Of a DNA stretch of 64,000 bases, positions 35,874-46,500 are shown piece by piece. Within the stretch, counting starts at the first letter, position 1. Every line of letters starts with the position of its first letter. The notes under the pieces are model-generated. The model was not told where the DNA came from, searched no databases, and saw nothing but the letters and a program-made list of their open reading frames with translations. The stretch is from contig NZ_JAUSUV010000007.1 of assembly GCF_030814315.1 (NCBI RefSeq), positions 1 through 64,000 on the forward strand, written 5' to 3'. The position numbers and the translations under genes are program-made. This DNA is from Croceifilum oryzae (GTDB taxonomy: Bacteria > Bacillota > Bacilli > Thermoactinomycetales > Thermoactinomycetaceae).

Positions 35874-38281
35874 CACTATATATTGGCCTTGAAACCGAAC
35901 GTCTCGTACAAAGTGCCGACGCGAAAATGCAACGGAAAATGACATGGGATTACCATCCAGATGGAAAAGTGAAGAAAACCTACGATGCAGGACTACGTAC
36001 ACCCGACTCACAAGTGTTTGATTATAAGCGCTTAGAGTATGCTTACGATGCAAATGGTAACTTGGTTGAGACGAAGGACCAGAGCACAGGAGCCAAACTG
36101 GATACGTACCGCATGTCCTACACATCCATGAACCAAGTAGCCAAAATCGAAGATATCTCGAAAGGCGTCGTCAAGAATAAACGAGAGTTCGAATACGACC
36201 GAAACGGAAACATCGACTCGCAAGAAGATCCGCTCACTCGTTCCATGTTCTACTATGACACCATGAACCAAGTCGAGCAACTTGCGAGTAGAGAGGCTGG
36301 TACAAAAGAGTATCAATGGACGAAGTACGAGCGTACGCCAAATGGTCAGATCTCCAAAGTAACGAAACCAAACGAGATGACCACGAGCTATACGTACTAT
36401 CTCGATGCTCTACTTAAAGAGATGGAGACCAAGAAGAAAGACGGTACCACCATCCAAAAGCATGCTTTAGAATATAATGCAAACGGACACCGTACCAAGG
36501 ACATCTATACCGGAATCGATGCAGATAAGAAAGCATTTAACTATACCTATACGTATCAATACGATCCACGCGATCGCCTAGTCGAGTACAACAAAACAGG
36601 TACTTCTTCTTCCAAGGAGCAGTACGTACTCGATGCGAACAGCAATATTATTTCCAAGACCAGAGATGGTGTAGCGACCAATTATCAATATGATAGAGAC
36701 CGACTCATCTCGGAAACGACATCTGGTAAGACCAAGAAATACGAGTACGACTCCATAGGCCGTGTCTCTCAAATCAAAATGGATGATATTACTCAAGAAG
36801 AGTACAAATACGACGTATTTGATAACATCAAAGAGCATCAAAAACTGAGTCAGAAAACACAATATGAATACGATGCACTCGATCGTACCACGTCCAAAAC
36901 GGAGAATGCAGGCACATCTTCTGCGAAGAAAATCAAATACAACTATCTTGGAACAGGTGGACAAGTCATCTCGGAAGAAGTAGATGATATCATCGCTCGT
37001 TCGTACACCTACTCTCCATGGGGTGAACGACTCTCGATGACCAAAAAGGTTGCCCAAGGTAGTGAAACATCCTACTATCTCAACAACACCGATGTCGATG
37101 TAGAGATGCTCCTAGATGAACAAGGTGACGTCCGCGCCACATATGGGTACACCCCTTATGGTGAAAACGATGACGCTCTCTTCTCAGGAGTAGACAAGCC
37201 TGATCCGAAGAATCCGAATAAGGAAATGTACAACGCGTACCGTTACTCCGGTAAGCCATGGGATCCGAATACGAAATCCTATGACCTCGGATTCCGAAAC
37301 TACTTCCCAGAACAAGGTCGATATCTAACAGCAGACTCCTATACTGATTCAGAGAAGTATAGAGGACTCCTCATGGATGCACAGAATTACAATGTGTATG
37401 GATACACGGGTGGAAATCCAGTCTCCAATCATGATCCAGATGGACATGAATACCAAGGAATTTATATGGGGCTCACCGTAAGGGATTTTCTTTCATTTGC
37501 CACAGGAGGAGAAGAGAGTAAGCCTTTAGGAGCACCTTATGATCCTCGTTATCGTAAACGTGGTTACATAGTGTCTGGGACTGGTGGGAAATATGGTGGT
37601 GGAGGTAGCAGTGGTAGATCTGGTGGTGGATCTAGCAATTCGAGGAGTAAGAATGCTTACAAGCAAAAGAGGCAAACTAGTTATCCTCCATATCGAGGTA
37701 AGTTTGGAGCCGAAAGAGGATATGTAGAGGAAATGCGCTCTACGCTAACTTTGGAAGAGAAGCAAGTAGCCCAAAATATATTTGATGGTGTTCTATTTGG
37801 AATTGGGCTCTTTTTAGCCCCAGAATATGAAGCATCTAGTGGCTTTCGTTTTTGGTTATCCACTACTCGTTTTGGGAGAAGTGCTGGTAAATATATTGAT
37901 AAGGTATCTGCTTCTATTGCAGGATTTTTTGGAGGGAAATCTTCTACACCAACACCTACACCAACACCTAAACTACCACTGAATCTGCAGGCTTTTAGTA
38001 AGAAACCTAAAGTGATGAGTGAAGTATCAGCATTAAAAGAAAACGCAGTTCATCATATTTTGCAAGATAAACATGCTTGGGGTCGTGTAACAAAAGATCC
38101 AAAAAACTGGGATTCAGTTGCACCTATAGTATCTAAGGTAATGGAAAAGGGAGTAGAAAGCCGCTATAAAGGTGTTAGACAAAAGTCGTTAGATATAGGA
38201 GGAGAAACCGTTGAGGTCATATTTGCTAGAACACCGGCAGGTGAAATAAAAATTGGGAATGCGTGGGTGAAGACAGAATGA
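35874..38281 (+). CDS. WapA/Rhs-like toxin, exon 2 (RHS shell end and C-terminal toxin)
   Basis: Last 802 codons. The YD repeats continue to the conserved RHS core end (YRYSGKPWDPNTKSYDLGFR, then YGYTGGNPVSNHDPDGH, about residues 455-520), where the toxin is normally clipped off. The tail is variable: a Gly/Ser linker, a TPTPTPTPK spacer, then about 80 residues (HHILQDKHAWGRVTKDPKNW to IKIGNAWVKTE) that resemble the polymorphic toxin type 35 (BECR-like RNase) pattern, with conserved His and Lys. Its stop overlaps the start of the immunity gene by ATGA. The toxin family call is from memory of the residue pattern. Confidence 0.83.
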
Positions 38282-38724
38282 TGATCGAGCAAATGAAAAA
38301 AGAACTTTTAAAAGGTAATATGGAAGAGGCTAGAGAGCTTGCTTTTCAGGTTGATTTTGACGATTTACATGAATGTCTCATAGGACTGTCTCACGAAACT
38401 GGAAGTATGTTTATATATACCTTCGGATATAGCCTACTCTTGAAACAGGAAAGTGCGAAATTACATGAGCTTTTGTACGTCATGTTATCTATATCTCTCC
38501 CTTATATTGAAGGTGCTTATGAGAGCTCACTTTACCATGCGAGGAGAGCAGCTGCACTAGATCCTGATGATGTAGAGTACAAATCCTGTATCCTGCTATT
38601 TCACGAGATTCCTGATCAGCTTGTTTCCAAAGAAGAGGCTGTGGAGATAGCGAAAGAGATCATAACCGTTGATCCTACAAATTCTGCTGCTACAAAGATA
38701 TTATTAAGGTATGGCATAGCGTAG
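38278..38724 (+). CDS. putative immunity protein for the Rhs toxin
   Basis: A 148-residue cytosolic protein. ATG 38278 overlaps the toxin stop (ATGATG). The protein is acidic and all-helical with TPR-like pairs (YLSRR-like YHARRAAALDPDDVEYKSCI, then EAVEIAKEIITVDPTN). Position directly behind the toxin tip, small size and acidic pI are what immunity genes show. I do not recognise a named Imm family. A terminator follows, which isolates the toxin-immunity unit. Confidence 0.7.
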   Translation: MMIEQMKKELLKGNMEEARELAFQVDFDDLHECLIGLSHETGSMFIYTFGYSLLLKQESAKLHELLYVMLSISLPYIEGAYESSLYHARRAAALDPDDVEYKSCILLFHEIPDQLVSKEEAVEIAKEIITVDPTNSAATKILLRYGIA

Positions 38725-38790
38725 ATTTGCGTATCCGGTCTTCATATAAAAATGTCGTGATACACCTGACGTAAGTGCATATATATTAGG

Positions 38791-38833
38791 AATGCAACTA
38801 CCCCAATATCTCCTTAGGGTGGTTGCATTTTTA
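38791..38833 (+). terminator. terminator after first immunity gene
   Basis: AATGCAACTACCCC and AGGGTGGTTGCATT arms with a T-run. Confidence 0.8.
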
Positions 38834-38851
38834 TATCCTAAAATTGCTTGA

Positions 38852-39102
38852 AAGGGTCATGGAAGCATACGGGCAGATCTAGAAGAGGGCAATAACCAAG
38901 TTCGACATTTGAAGCAGTGATGGCGTGGGTTGGGAAAGATTACAAATTTACTCTTGATCCGAAAGGAAACTTTATTTATTCTAGTGCAGATAAGATGAGG
39001 GCCATTCGTATGGGGTATAAGCCAAAAGAAGAGATGATCAGAGCTAACTTCACAGAAAATACTGGATCGCCTTCAGGGAGAAGAACTGAGGTGATTGTAT
39101 GA
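38852..39102 (+). pseudogene. orphan toxin tip, frame-shifted
   Basis: A C-terminal toxin fragment without RHS shell. Frame one gives KGHGSIRADLEEGNNQVRHLKQ-like residues (stop at 38915-38917 region), and the next frame continues AWVGKDYKFTLDPKGNFIYS to RRTEVIV. The join needs a one-base shift, so the tip is broken. Its stop overlaps the start of the following immunity gene (ATGA), as in the intact cassette. The wording HGSIRADLE... resembles tips of Rhs/WapA toxins; the activity is unknown. Confidence 0.6.
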
Positions 39103-39434
39103 TTAAAATACTTTCTTTGATTAGGGATTATGAAGATTGGGGCGAGGGAGAAGATGATTTTGTAGTGCAGTATGAGTTGCAAATCGGGCTGGAGAATTCG
39201 GCGGATTATTCAAACTTTTCCTTTGATGTGATTAGCCCTAAAAGGTTAGAGAGAAGTATTTGTGATAAAGATATTGAAATTGGCTATGGACTTATGATCA
39301 TGACTGATTTTAATACTAAATTGGTTGAGCATACTGTGGAGAGGCTAGTTCGTATGTCTTTTGGAAAAGATTATGACGAAACTGTATGTCAATTGTCTAG
39401 GTATTTTAGAAGAAGGATGGATAGGGACGATTAA
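39099..39434 (+). CDS. Imm8-like immunity protein
   Basis: A 111-residue soluble protein (YELQIGLENSADYSNFSFDV, then SPKRLERSIC) with the beta-rich pattern I associate with the Imm8 family. It begins inside the stop of the orphan toxin tip, so it was that tip's antidote and may still protect the cell against siblings using the toxin. ATG after GAACTGAGGTGATTGT. Has its own terminator. Confidence 0.62.
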   Translation: MIKILSLIRDYEDWGEGEDDFVVQYELQIGLENSADYSNFSFDVISPKRLERSICDKDIEIGYGLMIMTDFNTKLVEHTVERLVRMSFGKDYDETVCQLSRYFRRRMDRDD

Positions 39435-39552
39435 TACAGATGATACAGTAGAGGAAGTATAGAGAGTCATGCGCTGGTAAATATAGCTGTGTAAACTAAA
39501 TCTGATCATTGTTATATCCGGTTTAATTGTATATATTTGATAAGCAGTCTGG

Positions 39553-39595
39553 AACGCAACCATCCTGATGAGACATTTGGATGGTTGTGTTTTAT
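39553..39595 (+). terminator. terminator after Imm8-like gene
   Basis: AACGCAACCATCC and GGATGGTTGTGTT arms followed by TTATAT. Confidence 0.75.
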
Positions 39596-39682
39596 ATAAT
39601 TTAATACGTAATATTGAGGTTTTTAATTACTAGAGGCTATTTCAAAAGTACCAATTGCATGAAAAGCATATAGAATTAAGTC

Positions 39683-40165
39683 ATGAGCAGACATAACTTA
39701 ACTGAACAACAATGGCAATTAATAGAGCCATTACTACCTAAAAGAAAAAGTTATATGGGTCGACCGCCGGTCGACAATAGAAAAGTAATGAATGGAATTA
39801 TTTATATCCTCAGAACAGGTTCTGCTTGGGCAGATTTACCTAAAGAATATGGCTCCCCCACTACATGCTGGAGAAGATTACGAGACTGGCAAAAAGTTGG
39901 GATATGGGAGCGAATATGGAGAAAGGTGTTACAATCTTTACACCAAAAAAAGAAAATAAATTTGGATTGCGTGTATTTAGATGGGAGTTTTGTTCGATCA
40001 GTTAAAGGCGGAAATGAAATTGGTAAAACAAAGGTTGGGAAAGGTTCAAAACTGATGATGGTAGCGGATCAAAGTGGTTTGCCTATTGGCTTACATCTTT
40101 CTAGTGCTCAGCCACACGAAGTACGTTTAGCAAAGAAAACTCTTGCGACTACGTATACCCAGTAA
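39683..40165 (+). CDS. IS5-family transposase, first frame
   Basis: 160 residues: N-terminal DNA-binding part (LTEQQWQLIEPLLPKRK, then GIIYILRTGSAWADLPKEYG) and the first catalytic Asp in LDCVYLDGSFVRS, about 92-104. The catalytic domain continues in another frame (40143 on). The second frame lies one base ahead, a +1 relation, whereas this IS group usually uses -1 slippage, so an inactivating indel is possible. Confidence 0.85.
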   Translation: MSRHNLTEQQWQLIEPLLPKRKSYMGRPPVDNRKVMNGIIYILRTGSAWADLPKEYGSPTTCWRRLRDWQKVGIWERIWRKVLQSLHQKKKINLDCVYLDGSFVRSVKGGNEIGKTKVGKGSKLMMVADQSGLPIGLHLSSAQPHEVRLAKKTLATTYTQ

Positions 40166-40478
40166 TCGAGGGAGGTCTATTTGTCGCTTCAAAGAGTTAA
40201 TAGCAGATAAAGCTTATGATAGTACTTCATTTCGGCACTTTCTTCGAAGGCGTGGAGCCAAACCTACTATTCCCGAACGAAAAAATAGGAAAAAAAGAAA
40301 AGGTCGCCCACTCGCACTGGGCAACCAGTATCGCCAACGCTGGAAAATCGAGCGTTGTTTTGCTTGGTTAGACAATAGTCGGAGACTAATTGTCCGTTAT
40401 GAACGATACATTCAACATTATAAAGCATTTTGCCTCGTTGCACTAATTCTTTTATCGGTAAATCGACTTTTGAAATAG
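40143..40478 (+). CDS. IS5-family transposase, second frame
   Basis: About 111 residues in the downstream frame, carrying the second Asp (LIADKAYDS) and the catalytic Glu region ([19 protein letters not shown]). It has no credible independent start and should be made only as a fusion with the first frame. Confidence 0.8.
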   Translation: MRLRIPSNRGRSICRFKELIADKAYDSTSFRHFLRRRGAKPTIPERKNRKKRKGRPLALGNQYRQRWKIERCFAWLDNSRRLIVRYERYIQHYKAFCLVALILLSVNRLLK

Positions 40479-40482
40479 CTTC

Positions 40483-40694
40483 TAGTCAGAGGAGAGAAGA
40501 GTCCCTAGAAGGATATCCGACCAGAAATGGTTATGATCGAGATGAATGGCCAATGGCGATGTGTTTGGAGGGTGGACACGGCGCAGATATTCGTTATATT
40601 TCACCTGCAGACAACAGAGGGGCTGGTGCATGGGTCGGAAATTCAAGTGGAAGACTATCCGGATGGGACTCGAGTATTGTTCAAGGTTAAATAA
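40483..40694 (+). pseudogene. NucB-type DNase toxin tip, truncated and frame-shifted
   Basis: The frame directly after the IS reads [20 protein letters not shown], then [20 protein letters not shown], the conserved core of NucB-type extracellular DNases, which also serve as tips of Rhs/WapA toxins. After WVGN a one-base insertion shifts the frame; the true end ([15 protein letters not shown], then TAA at 40692-40694) lies one frame over. The 5' part is missing at the IS. No immunity gene follows. Confidence 0.75.
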
Positions 40695-40855
40695 CTAATA
40701 GGCTTCGTCATAAAAATATCGCTTTATATGGTGAATGATGATTTGAAGAATTTAGAAAGATGATATACAAGATATACATTTCTTCTTGAGGTTATCTATA
40801 AATAAGCTATATACTAGAAAGGTAAATCTAAATTTATTTTAGGGAGTTATTTGGT

Positions 40856-42328
40856 ATGATTACAGGAGAAATCAAAGCAAAAGTAGATCGGATTTGGGAG
40901 ATATTCTGGACTGGAGGAGTTACAAATCCTTTGTCTGTTATTGAACAAATTACATATTTGCTTTTCATGAGAGAACTAGATAAATTACAAACGATTCGAG
41001 AGCGCAAACAGCAACTTGGAAAATCAGAGAAGATGATTTTTACAGAAGAGCAGAAACATTTGCGATGGAAGGAATTCAAAAGCTATGACCCTGAAAAAAT
41101 GTTTCAGGTTGTAAGTGAAGAAGTATTTCCTTTTATTAAAAAATTAGGCGGAGATGAGAATACTTCATTTGCTAAATACATGTCTAACGCTGTTTTTTTA
41201 ATTCCCACTGCAAATCTTCTTGAACGTGTTGTAACATTGCTAGATGATATTCCAATGGATGATCGAGATACAAAAGGAGATCTTTACGAGTATTTACTTT
41301 CCAAAATTTCTACTTCTGGTACAAATGGACAGTTTCGTACTCCGCGTCACATTATTCAAATGATTGTCTCTATGATGAAGCCAAAACCATCAACGGATGA
41401 AGCTATTGTTGATCCAGCAGCAGGATCAGCTGGATTTCTTATTAGTGCAACAGAATACCTTCAAGAAAGTCATTCTGAGATCCTCTATGATGAACAATTG
41501 AGAGAGCATTATAATTCATCTATGTTTTATGGATATGATACGGATAGTACCATGCTTCGAATTGGTGCAATGAATATGGTTTTACATGGTATTGAAAATC
41601 CAAATGTGGAGTATCGTGATTCGCTTTCAGAATCTAATCCTGATACTGAACGTTATACAATGATACTAGCAAATCCACCGTTTAAAGGGTCGCTTGATGA
41701 AAGTAGTGTGGCTTCTAGTTTGAAAAAGGTTGTAAAAACGAAGAAGACAGAGCTTCTTTTCTTAGCACTTTTCTTACGAATTTTAAAAACTGGTGGGCGC
41801 TGTGCTTGTATCGTTCCAGATGGTGTTCTGTTTGGTTCTTCTAATGCTCATAAACAGATTCGTAAAGAAATCATCGACAACCATCGTTTAGATGCAGTTA
41901 TCTCTATGCCATCAGGTGTGTTTAAACCATATGCTGGAGTCTCCACAGCTGTCCTCATATTTACAAAAACCAATATAGGTGGCACGGATAAAGTTTGGTT
42001 CTACGATATGAAAGCAGATGGTTACTCCTTAGATGTCAAACGTATTGAATTAGATCTTAAAAACCATGAGCAAAATAACATCCCAGACATTATTCAACGC
42101 TTCTCTAATCTAGAAGGAGAAAAAGAGAGGAAAAGAACAGATCAATCTTTCTTTGTATCAGTAGATGAGATTAGAGAGAATGGTTATGACATAAGTATTA
42201 ATCGCTATCAAGAAGCAGTATATGAAAAAATAAATTATGCTCCTCCAAAAGAAATTATTCAGTCTCTTAAACAGTTGGAGAAAGAGATCCAAGAGGAGCT
42301 AGAAGAGTTGGAGGAGATGTTAGGGTGA
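40856..42328 (+). CDS. hsdM: type I restriction-modification DNA methyltransferase subunit M
   Basis: A 490-residue N6-adenine methyltransferase subunit. An N-terminal helical HsdM_N part (about 5-130) precedes the catalytic domain with the AdoMet motif VDPAAGSAGFL (about 184-194) and the active-site NPPF (about 277-280). It pairs with two HsdM, one HsdS and two HsdR subunits. ATG after GGGAGTTATTTGGT. Its end overlaps hsdS by four bases (GTGA), so they are translationally coupled. Full length, all motifs present. Confidence 0.93.
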   Translation: MITGEIKAKVDRIWEIFWTGGVTNPLSVIEQITYLLFMRELDKLQTIRERKQQLGKSEKMIFTEEQKHLRWKEFKSYDPEKMFQVVSEEVFPFIKKLGGDENTSFAKYMSNAVFLIPTANLLERVVTLLDDIPMDDRDTKGDLYEYLLSKISTSGTNGQFRTPRHIIQMIVSMMKPKPSTDEAIVDPAAGSAGFLISATEYLQESHSEILYDEQLREHYNSSMFYGYDTDSTMLRIGAMNMVLHGIENPNVEYRDSLSESNPDTERYTMILANPPFKGSLDESSVASSLKKVVKTKKTELLFLALFLRILKTGGRCACIVPDGVLFGSSNAHKQIRKEIIDNHRLDAVISMPSGVFKPYAGVSTAVLIFTKTNIGGTDKVWFYDMKADGYSLDVKRIELDLKNHEQNNIPDIIQRFSNLEGEKERKRTDQSFFVSVDEIRENGYDISINRYQEAVYEKINYAPPKEIIQSLKQLEKEIQEELEELEEMLG

Positions 42329-43506
42329 AAAATGCTTTTTTAGAAGATATTTGTCACATAGTAATAGGTAAAACACCTTTAAGAAGTCAAAAAGAATATT
42401 GGGGAAAAGGAAATAAATGGCTATCCATTTCGGATATGCAAAATAAATACATCTATGAAACTAAAGAAGAGATTACAGACAAAGGAGTAATGGATTGTAA
42501 TTGTAAGTTAATACCTGAAGATACCTTATTATTAAGCTTTAAACTTAGTATTGGTAAAATGGCTTTTAATAAAGTGCCTTTATTTACTAATGAGGCGATT
42601 GTAGCCTTAACTATTAAAGATGAAAATATGCTTAATAAGCATTATTTGTATTACGCATTAAAAAGTGTTGATCTTCTTGCTAGTACTGATCGAGCAGTTA
42701 AAGGAGCAACATTAAATAAAGAAAAGCTCAGAAGAATAAAAGTACCAATTACTGATTTAATTGTTCAAGAGCGTATTGTCGGTATTTTAGACAAAGCTCA
42801 ATCCCTCATCGATAAGAGAAAACAAACAATAGCTGAGTTAAATAAGCTAATAATGTCAGTCTTTTATACTTCTTTTGCTGATAATAGTCTGGCTGATAGA
42901 TTTGAACTAAAAGAGTGCATAGAAATACCTTTAAATGCAGGATGGTCTCCGGTGTGTTCCCAAAACAATCAAGGCATACCGGTATTCTCTTTGGCTAACT
43001 TAACAGGAGAGGGTTTGTCTACAAAGATAACAAAGTTTTATGATGAAAATTTACCAACTAAGGGTTCTGACCTTAAAGCAGGTGATATTGTAATATCAAG
43101 ATCTAATACTAGAGATTTGGTAGGTCGAGTAGGTCTTTATGAAGGGACACCCTCCCGGGTTATCTATCCTGACTTAATGATTAGGATAAGAATAAAACAA
43201 GATTATTTAAATTCTATTTACTTTTTTTACTATTTGATTAGTATTTCAAAAGTTATTCGAAATTTAGCTCATGGAAGTAATGAGAGCATGGTTAAAATTT
43301 CACAATCAAAACTTCTATCAATACCTGTTATTATTCCCCCTAAAGCTCTACAAGATAAATTTGCCGAACAAGTTCAAAACATTAAAGATCAAAAACAAAG
43401 AGTACAAGAACATCTAGAACAACTAGAACAAAACTTTGATTCCCTACTCCACCGTGCATTCACTGGACAGTTAAACATCAATGACCCTATTACAATAGGC
43501 AAATAA
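42325..43506 (+). CDS. hsdS: type I restriction-modification specificity subunit S
   Basis: A 393-residue specificity subunit with two target recognition domains (about 5-150 and 195-345), each followed by a coiled-coil spacer (ERIVGILDKAQSLIDKRKQT and FAEQVQNIKDQKQRVQEHLE). Both halves and both helical spacers are complete, so the two-part target can be read. GTG start overlaps hsdM. hsdR begins 11 bases after its stop. The target cannot be predicted from sequence alone. Confidence 0.92.
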   Translation: MKNAFLEDICHIVIGKTPLRSQKEYWGKGNKWLSISDMQNKYIYETKEEITDKGVMDCNCKLIPEDTLLLSFKLSIGKMAFNKVPLFTNEAIVALTIKDENMLNKHYLYYALKSVDLLASTDRAVKGATLNKEKLRRIKVPITDLIVQERIVGILDKAQSLIDKRKQTIAELNKLIMSVFYTSFADNSLADRFELKECIEIPLNAGWSPVCSQNNQGIPVFSLANLTGEGLSTKITKFYDENLPTKGSDLKAGDIVISRSNTRDLVGRVGLYEGTPSRVIYPDLMIRIRIKQDYLNSIYFFYYLISISKVIRNLAHGSNESMVKISQSKLLSIPVIIPPKALQDKFAEQVQNIKDQKQRVQEHLEQLEQNFDSLLHRAFTGQLNINDPITIGK

Positions 43507-43517
43507 GAGGTGATATC

Positions 43518-46500
43518 ATGGCATATAATTTCGATTTTATCAAAGAAGACTGGCCTCTGATTCATGAATCGGCAGTTGAAGCAGAGAAAAGTGTGTATGT
43601 TGCCCCACGTACTTCTGCTTTTTACAGTCGTCTAACCTTAGAATTTTCACTCAAGTGGTTGTTTCGAAATGATCAATCATTGCGTTTGCCTCCAAATAGA
43701 GATTTAGATAAAGAAAGCCTAAATTCTTTATTATATGTACCAGCATTTAAAAACCAATTTGATGATAGAGCGTTCAAAGATATCAATCTTATTCGACAGA
43801 TTGGAAATAAAGCAGCACATAAAGAGGATGCAAAAATACGTGTCCAAAATTCATTGCTAGCATTAGAACACTTATTCCAATTTATGAAATGGATGAATCG
43901 GTCTTACAGTGCTAATCCTGTAAGACGTTTAGATTTTGACTCTAATTTATTGATTCGTGAATCGCCAGAACAAATCTTAGAAATAACCCTTACAGAGCTT
44001 GAAACTTTGGAACGAGAGCATAAAGAAAAAGAGATGAAATTAAGAGAAACAGAAGAAGAAAATCAAAAATTGAAGGCAGAAATTGAAGCAAACAAAAATA
44101 GAAATAAACAGATTGAATTTGAAGACGACGTATTTGTTGACCCAGATGGCTTTTTGGAAGCAGAAACCAGGAAATATTTTATTGATGAGATGTTAAAAGA
44201 GGCCGGATGGGACTTATCAAAACCAAATGTAAAAGAGTACTTTTTAAAGGGAGTATCTGGTCAGTCAGAATACGGTTATGCAGATTATGTGTTGTGGGAT
44301 GATGATGGTAAGCCATTAGCTGTTATCGAAGCTAAGCGTACGGCTAAAAGTGCCCACAATGGAAAGAAACAAGCAGAACTCTATGCAGATGCCTTACAAA
44401 AACAGACCAGTCAACGACCTGTTATTTTTTACACAAATGGCTATGAAACATGGATTTGGGATGATCTCCGTTATCCTCCACGAGAAGTACAAGGTTTTTA
44501 TACGAAAGATCAACTAAGACTCATCATCCAACGCCGTACTGGATTACAATCACTAGAACATGCAGTCATTAATACAAACATAGTGGAGAGACCTTACCAA
44601 ATGGAAGCAATTCGTGCAACTCTTGATACTTTTGAAGAGAAAATGAATCGTGAAGCTTTGTTGGTAATGGCAACTGGATCGGGAAAAACAAGAACAGCAG
44701 TAGCACTAGTTGATGTTTTGATACAGGCGCATTGGGTCAAGAACGTTCTCTTTTTAGCTGATCGACGTGAGCTGGTTAAGCAAGCAAAAAATGCTTTTGT
44801 AGAACATTTGCCTCGCGTTTCTACGGTTAATTTGTTAGACAAAAAGGAGAGTAGAAAACACTGGTCAGCTCGAATAGTATTTTCTACTTATCCAACAATG
44901 GTGAACCATATTGAACAGAAAACGGCTAATAAGAGAAAGTTTGGAGTGGGTCATTTTGACTTGGTGATTATCGATGAGGCGCATCGTTCTGTATATGATA
45001 AGTACAAGGGAATTATTGAATATCTTGATGCCCTAGTAGTCGGATTGACAGCAACACCTAGGACGGACTTAGATCGTAATACGTATGAATTATTCCGTTT
45101 GGAAGACGATGTACCTACATTTGCTTATGAGTTAGATGAAGCTGTGGCTGATAATTATCTGATTCCTCCTACTAAAATTACGGTTCCTCTGAAATTTATG
45201 AAAGATGGAATTACGTACAGTAAGTTGCCCGAAGATCAAAAAGAAAGATATGAATTGGAGTTCAAGGATGAAATTACAGGGGAACTGCCTGATAAAATCG
45301 AAGCAAAAGCGTTAAATGAGTGGTTATTTAACGAGGATACGGTAGATAAAGTGTTGGAATTTTTGATGGAGTTTGGAATACGGGTAGCAGGTGGTGAGAG
45401 ACTAGGCAAAACTATTATCTTTGCCAAAAATCACGACCATGCTGAATTTATTATGGAACGTTTTGATAGGTTGTTCCCTGAATATAAAAGTAAGTTTGCA
45501 CAAATTATTGATTCCAAGGTAGATAAGCATGATCAGTTATTGGATGATTTCAAGAATGCATACAAAGAACCTCATATAGCAATATCTGTAGATATGTTAG
45601 ATACGGGCATTGATGTTCCGGAAATTGTAAATATCGTATTTTTTAAGAAAGTATTTTCTAAAGTTAAGTTCTGGCAAATGATTGGTAGAGGGACAAGGAC
45701 GTGCAAGGATTTATTTGGACCGGGCCAGCACAAAAAGGAGTTTTATTTGATGGATTTTTGTGGGAATTTGGACTTTTTTGGCCTGAATCCAGAGGGAAAA
45801 GATCCGAAGCCTATTAGATCTCTTAGTGAACAGATCTTTCAACATAAAGTTCGTATTATCTCCCTTTTACAACAAACAAAGTATCAAAGTCGCAAGCAAA
45901 TGAGAGAATGGTATCAACAACTAGTTGAAGAGTGCTATCAATTGGTTTTGCAAGTGAATCTAGATCATTTTATGGTAAAGCCAAAGCGAAGATATGTTGA
46001 TCCATTTCGAATTCAATCAAATTGGAATGCATTGAGTGAGAACGCAATTAGAGCCTTAATAAAGCATGTAGCCCCATTAATTAAAATGGATGAATCAGAA
46101 ATTGCACTTAGATATGATCTAATGGCTTTAAAGTTGCAAATGGACAAGCTAGGTGATGACAAGAAAAGCAGTCATTTAATTAATAAGATGAGAAAAACAG
46201 CTGCTGAGATTGAGAAAAAAGGAACGATCCCAATCGTTCAACAAAATAAGAAACTACTTAGAGATTTGCAAAGAAAAGGAATGCTGGAAGGTTCAACAGT
46301 AGCAAGATTAGAAAAAATCCGTACTACAATGCGTGAGTTGGTTCAATTTATGGACAGGGAAAAAAGAGAACTAGTTTATACTGATTTTACAGATGAAATA
46401 GGAGAGTTTAAAATTGAGGAGTTTTCCAATCGACTAAAAGATGATAATCAGAATTTAAATTCTGATTATGATTTAGTTGAATATAAAGAGAAAGTAGTAA

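Larger units (their letters stand above)
39633..40482 (+). mobile_element. IS5-family insertion sequence (IS427-like)
   Basis: 850 bases between imperfect inverted repeats: GAGGCTATTTCAAAAGT at the left and its complement, with A for G, ending at 40482. TA flanks both sides as a likely target duplication. Contains the two transposase frames. It lies at the 5' edge of a NucB-like toxin fragment. Confidence 0.85.
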
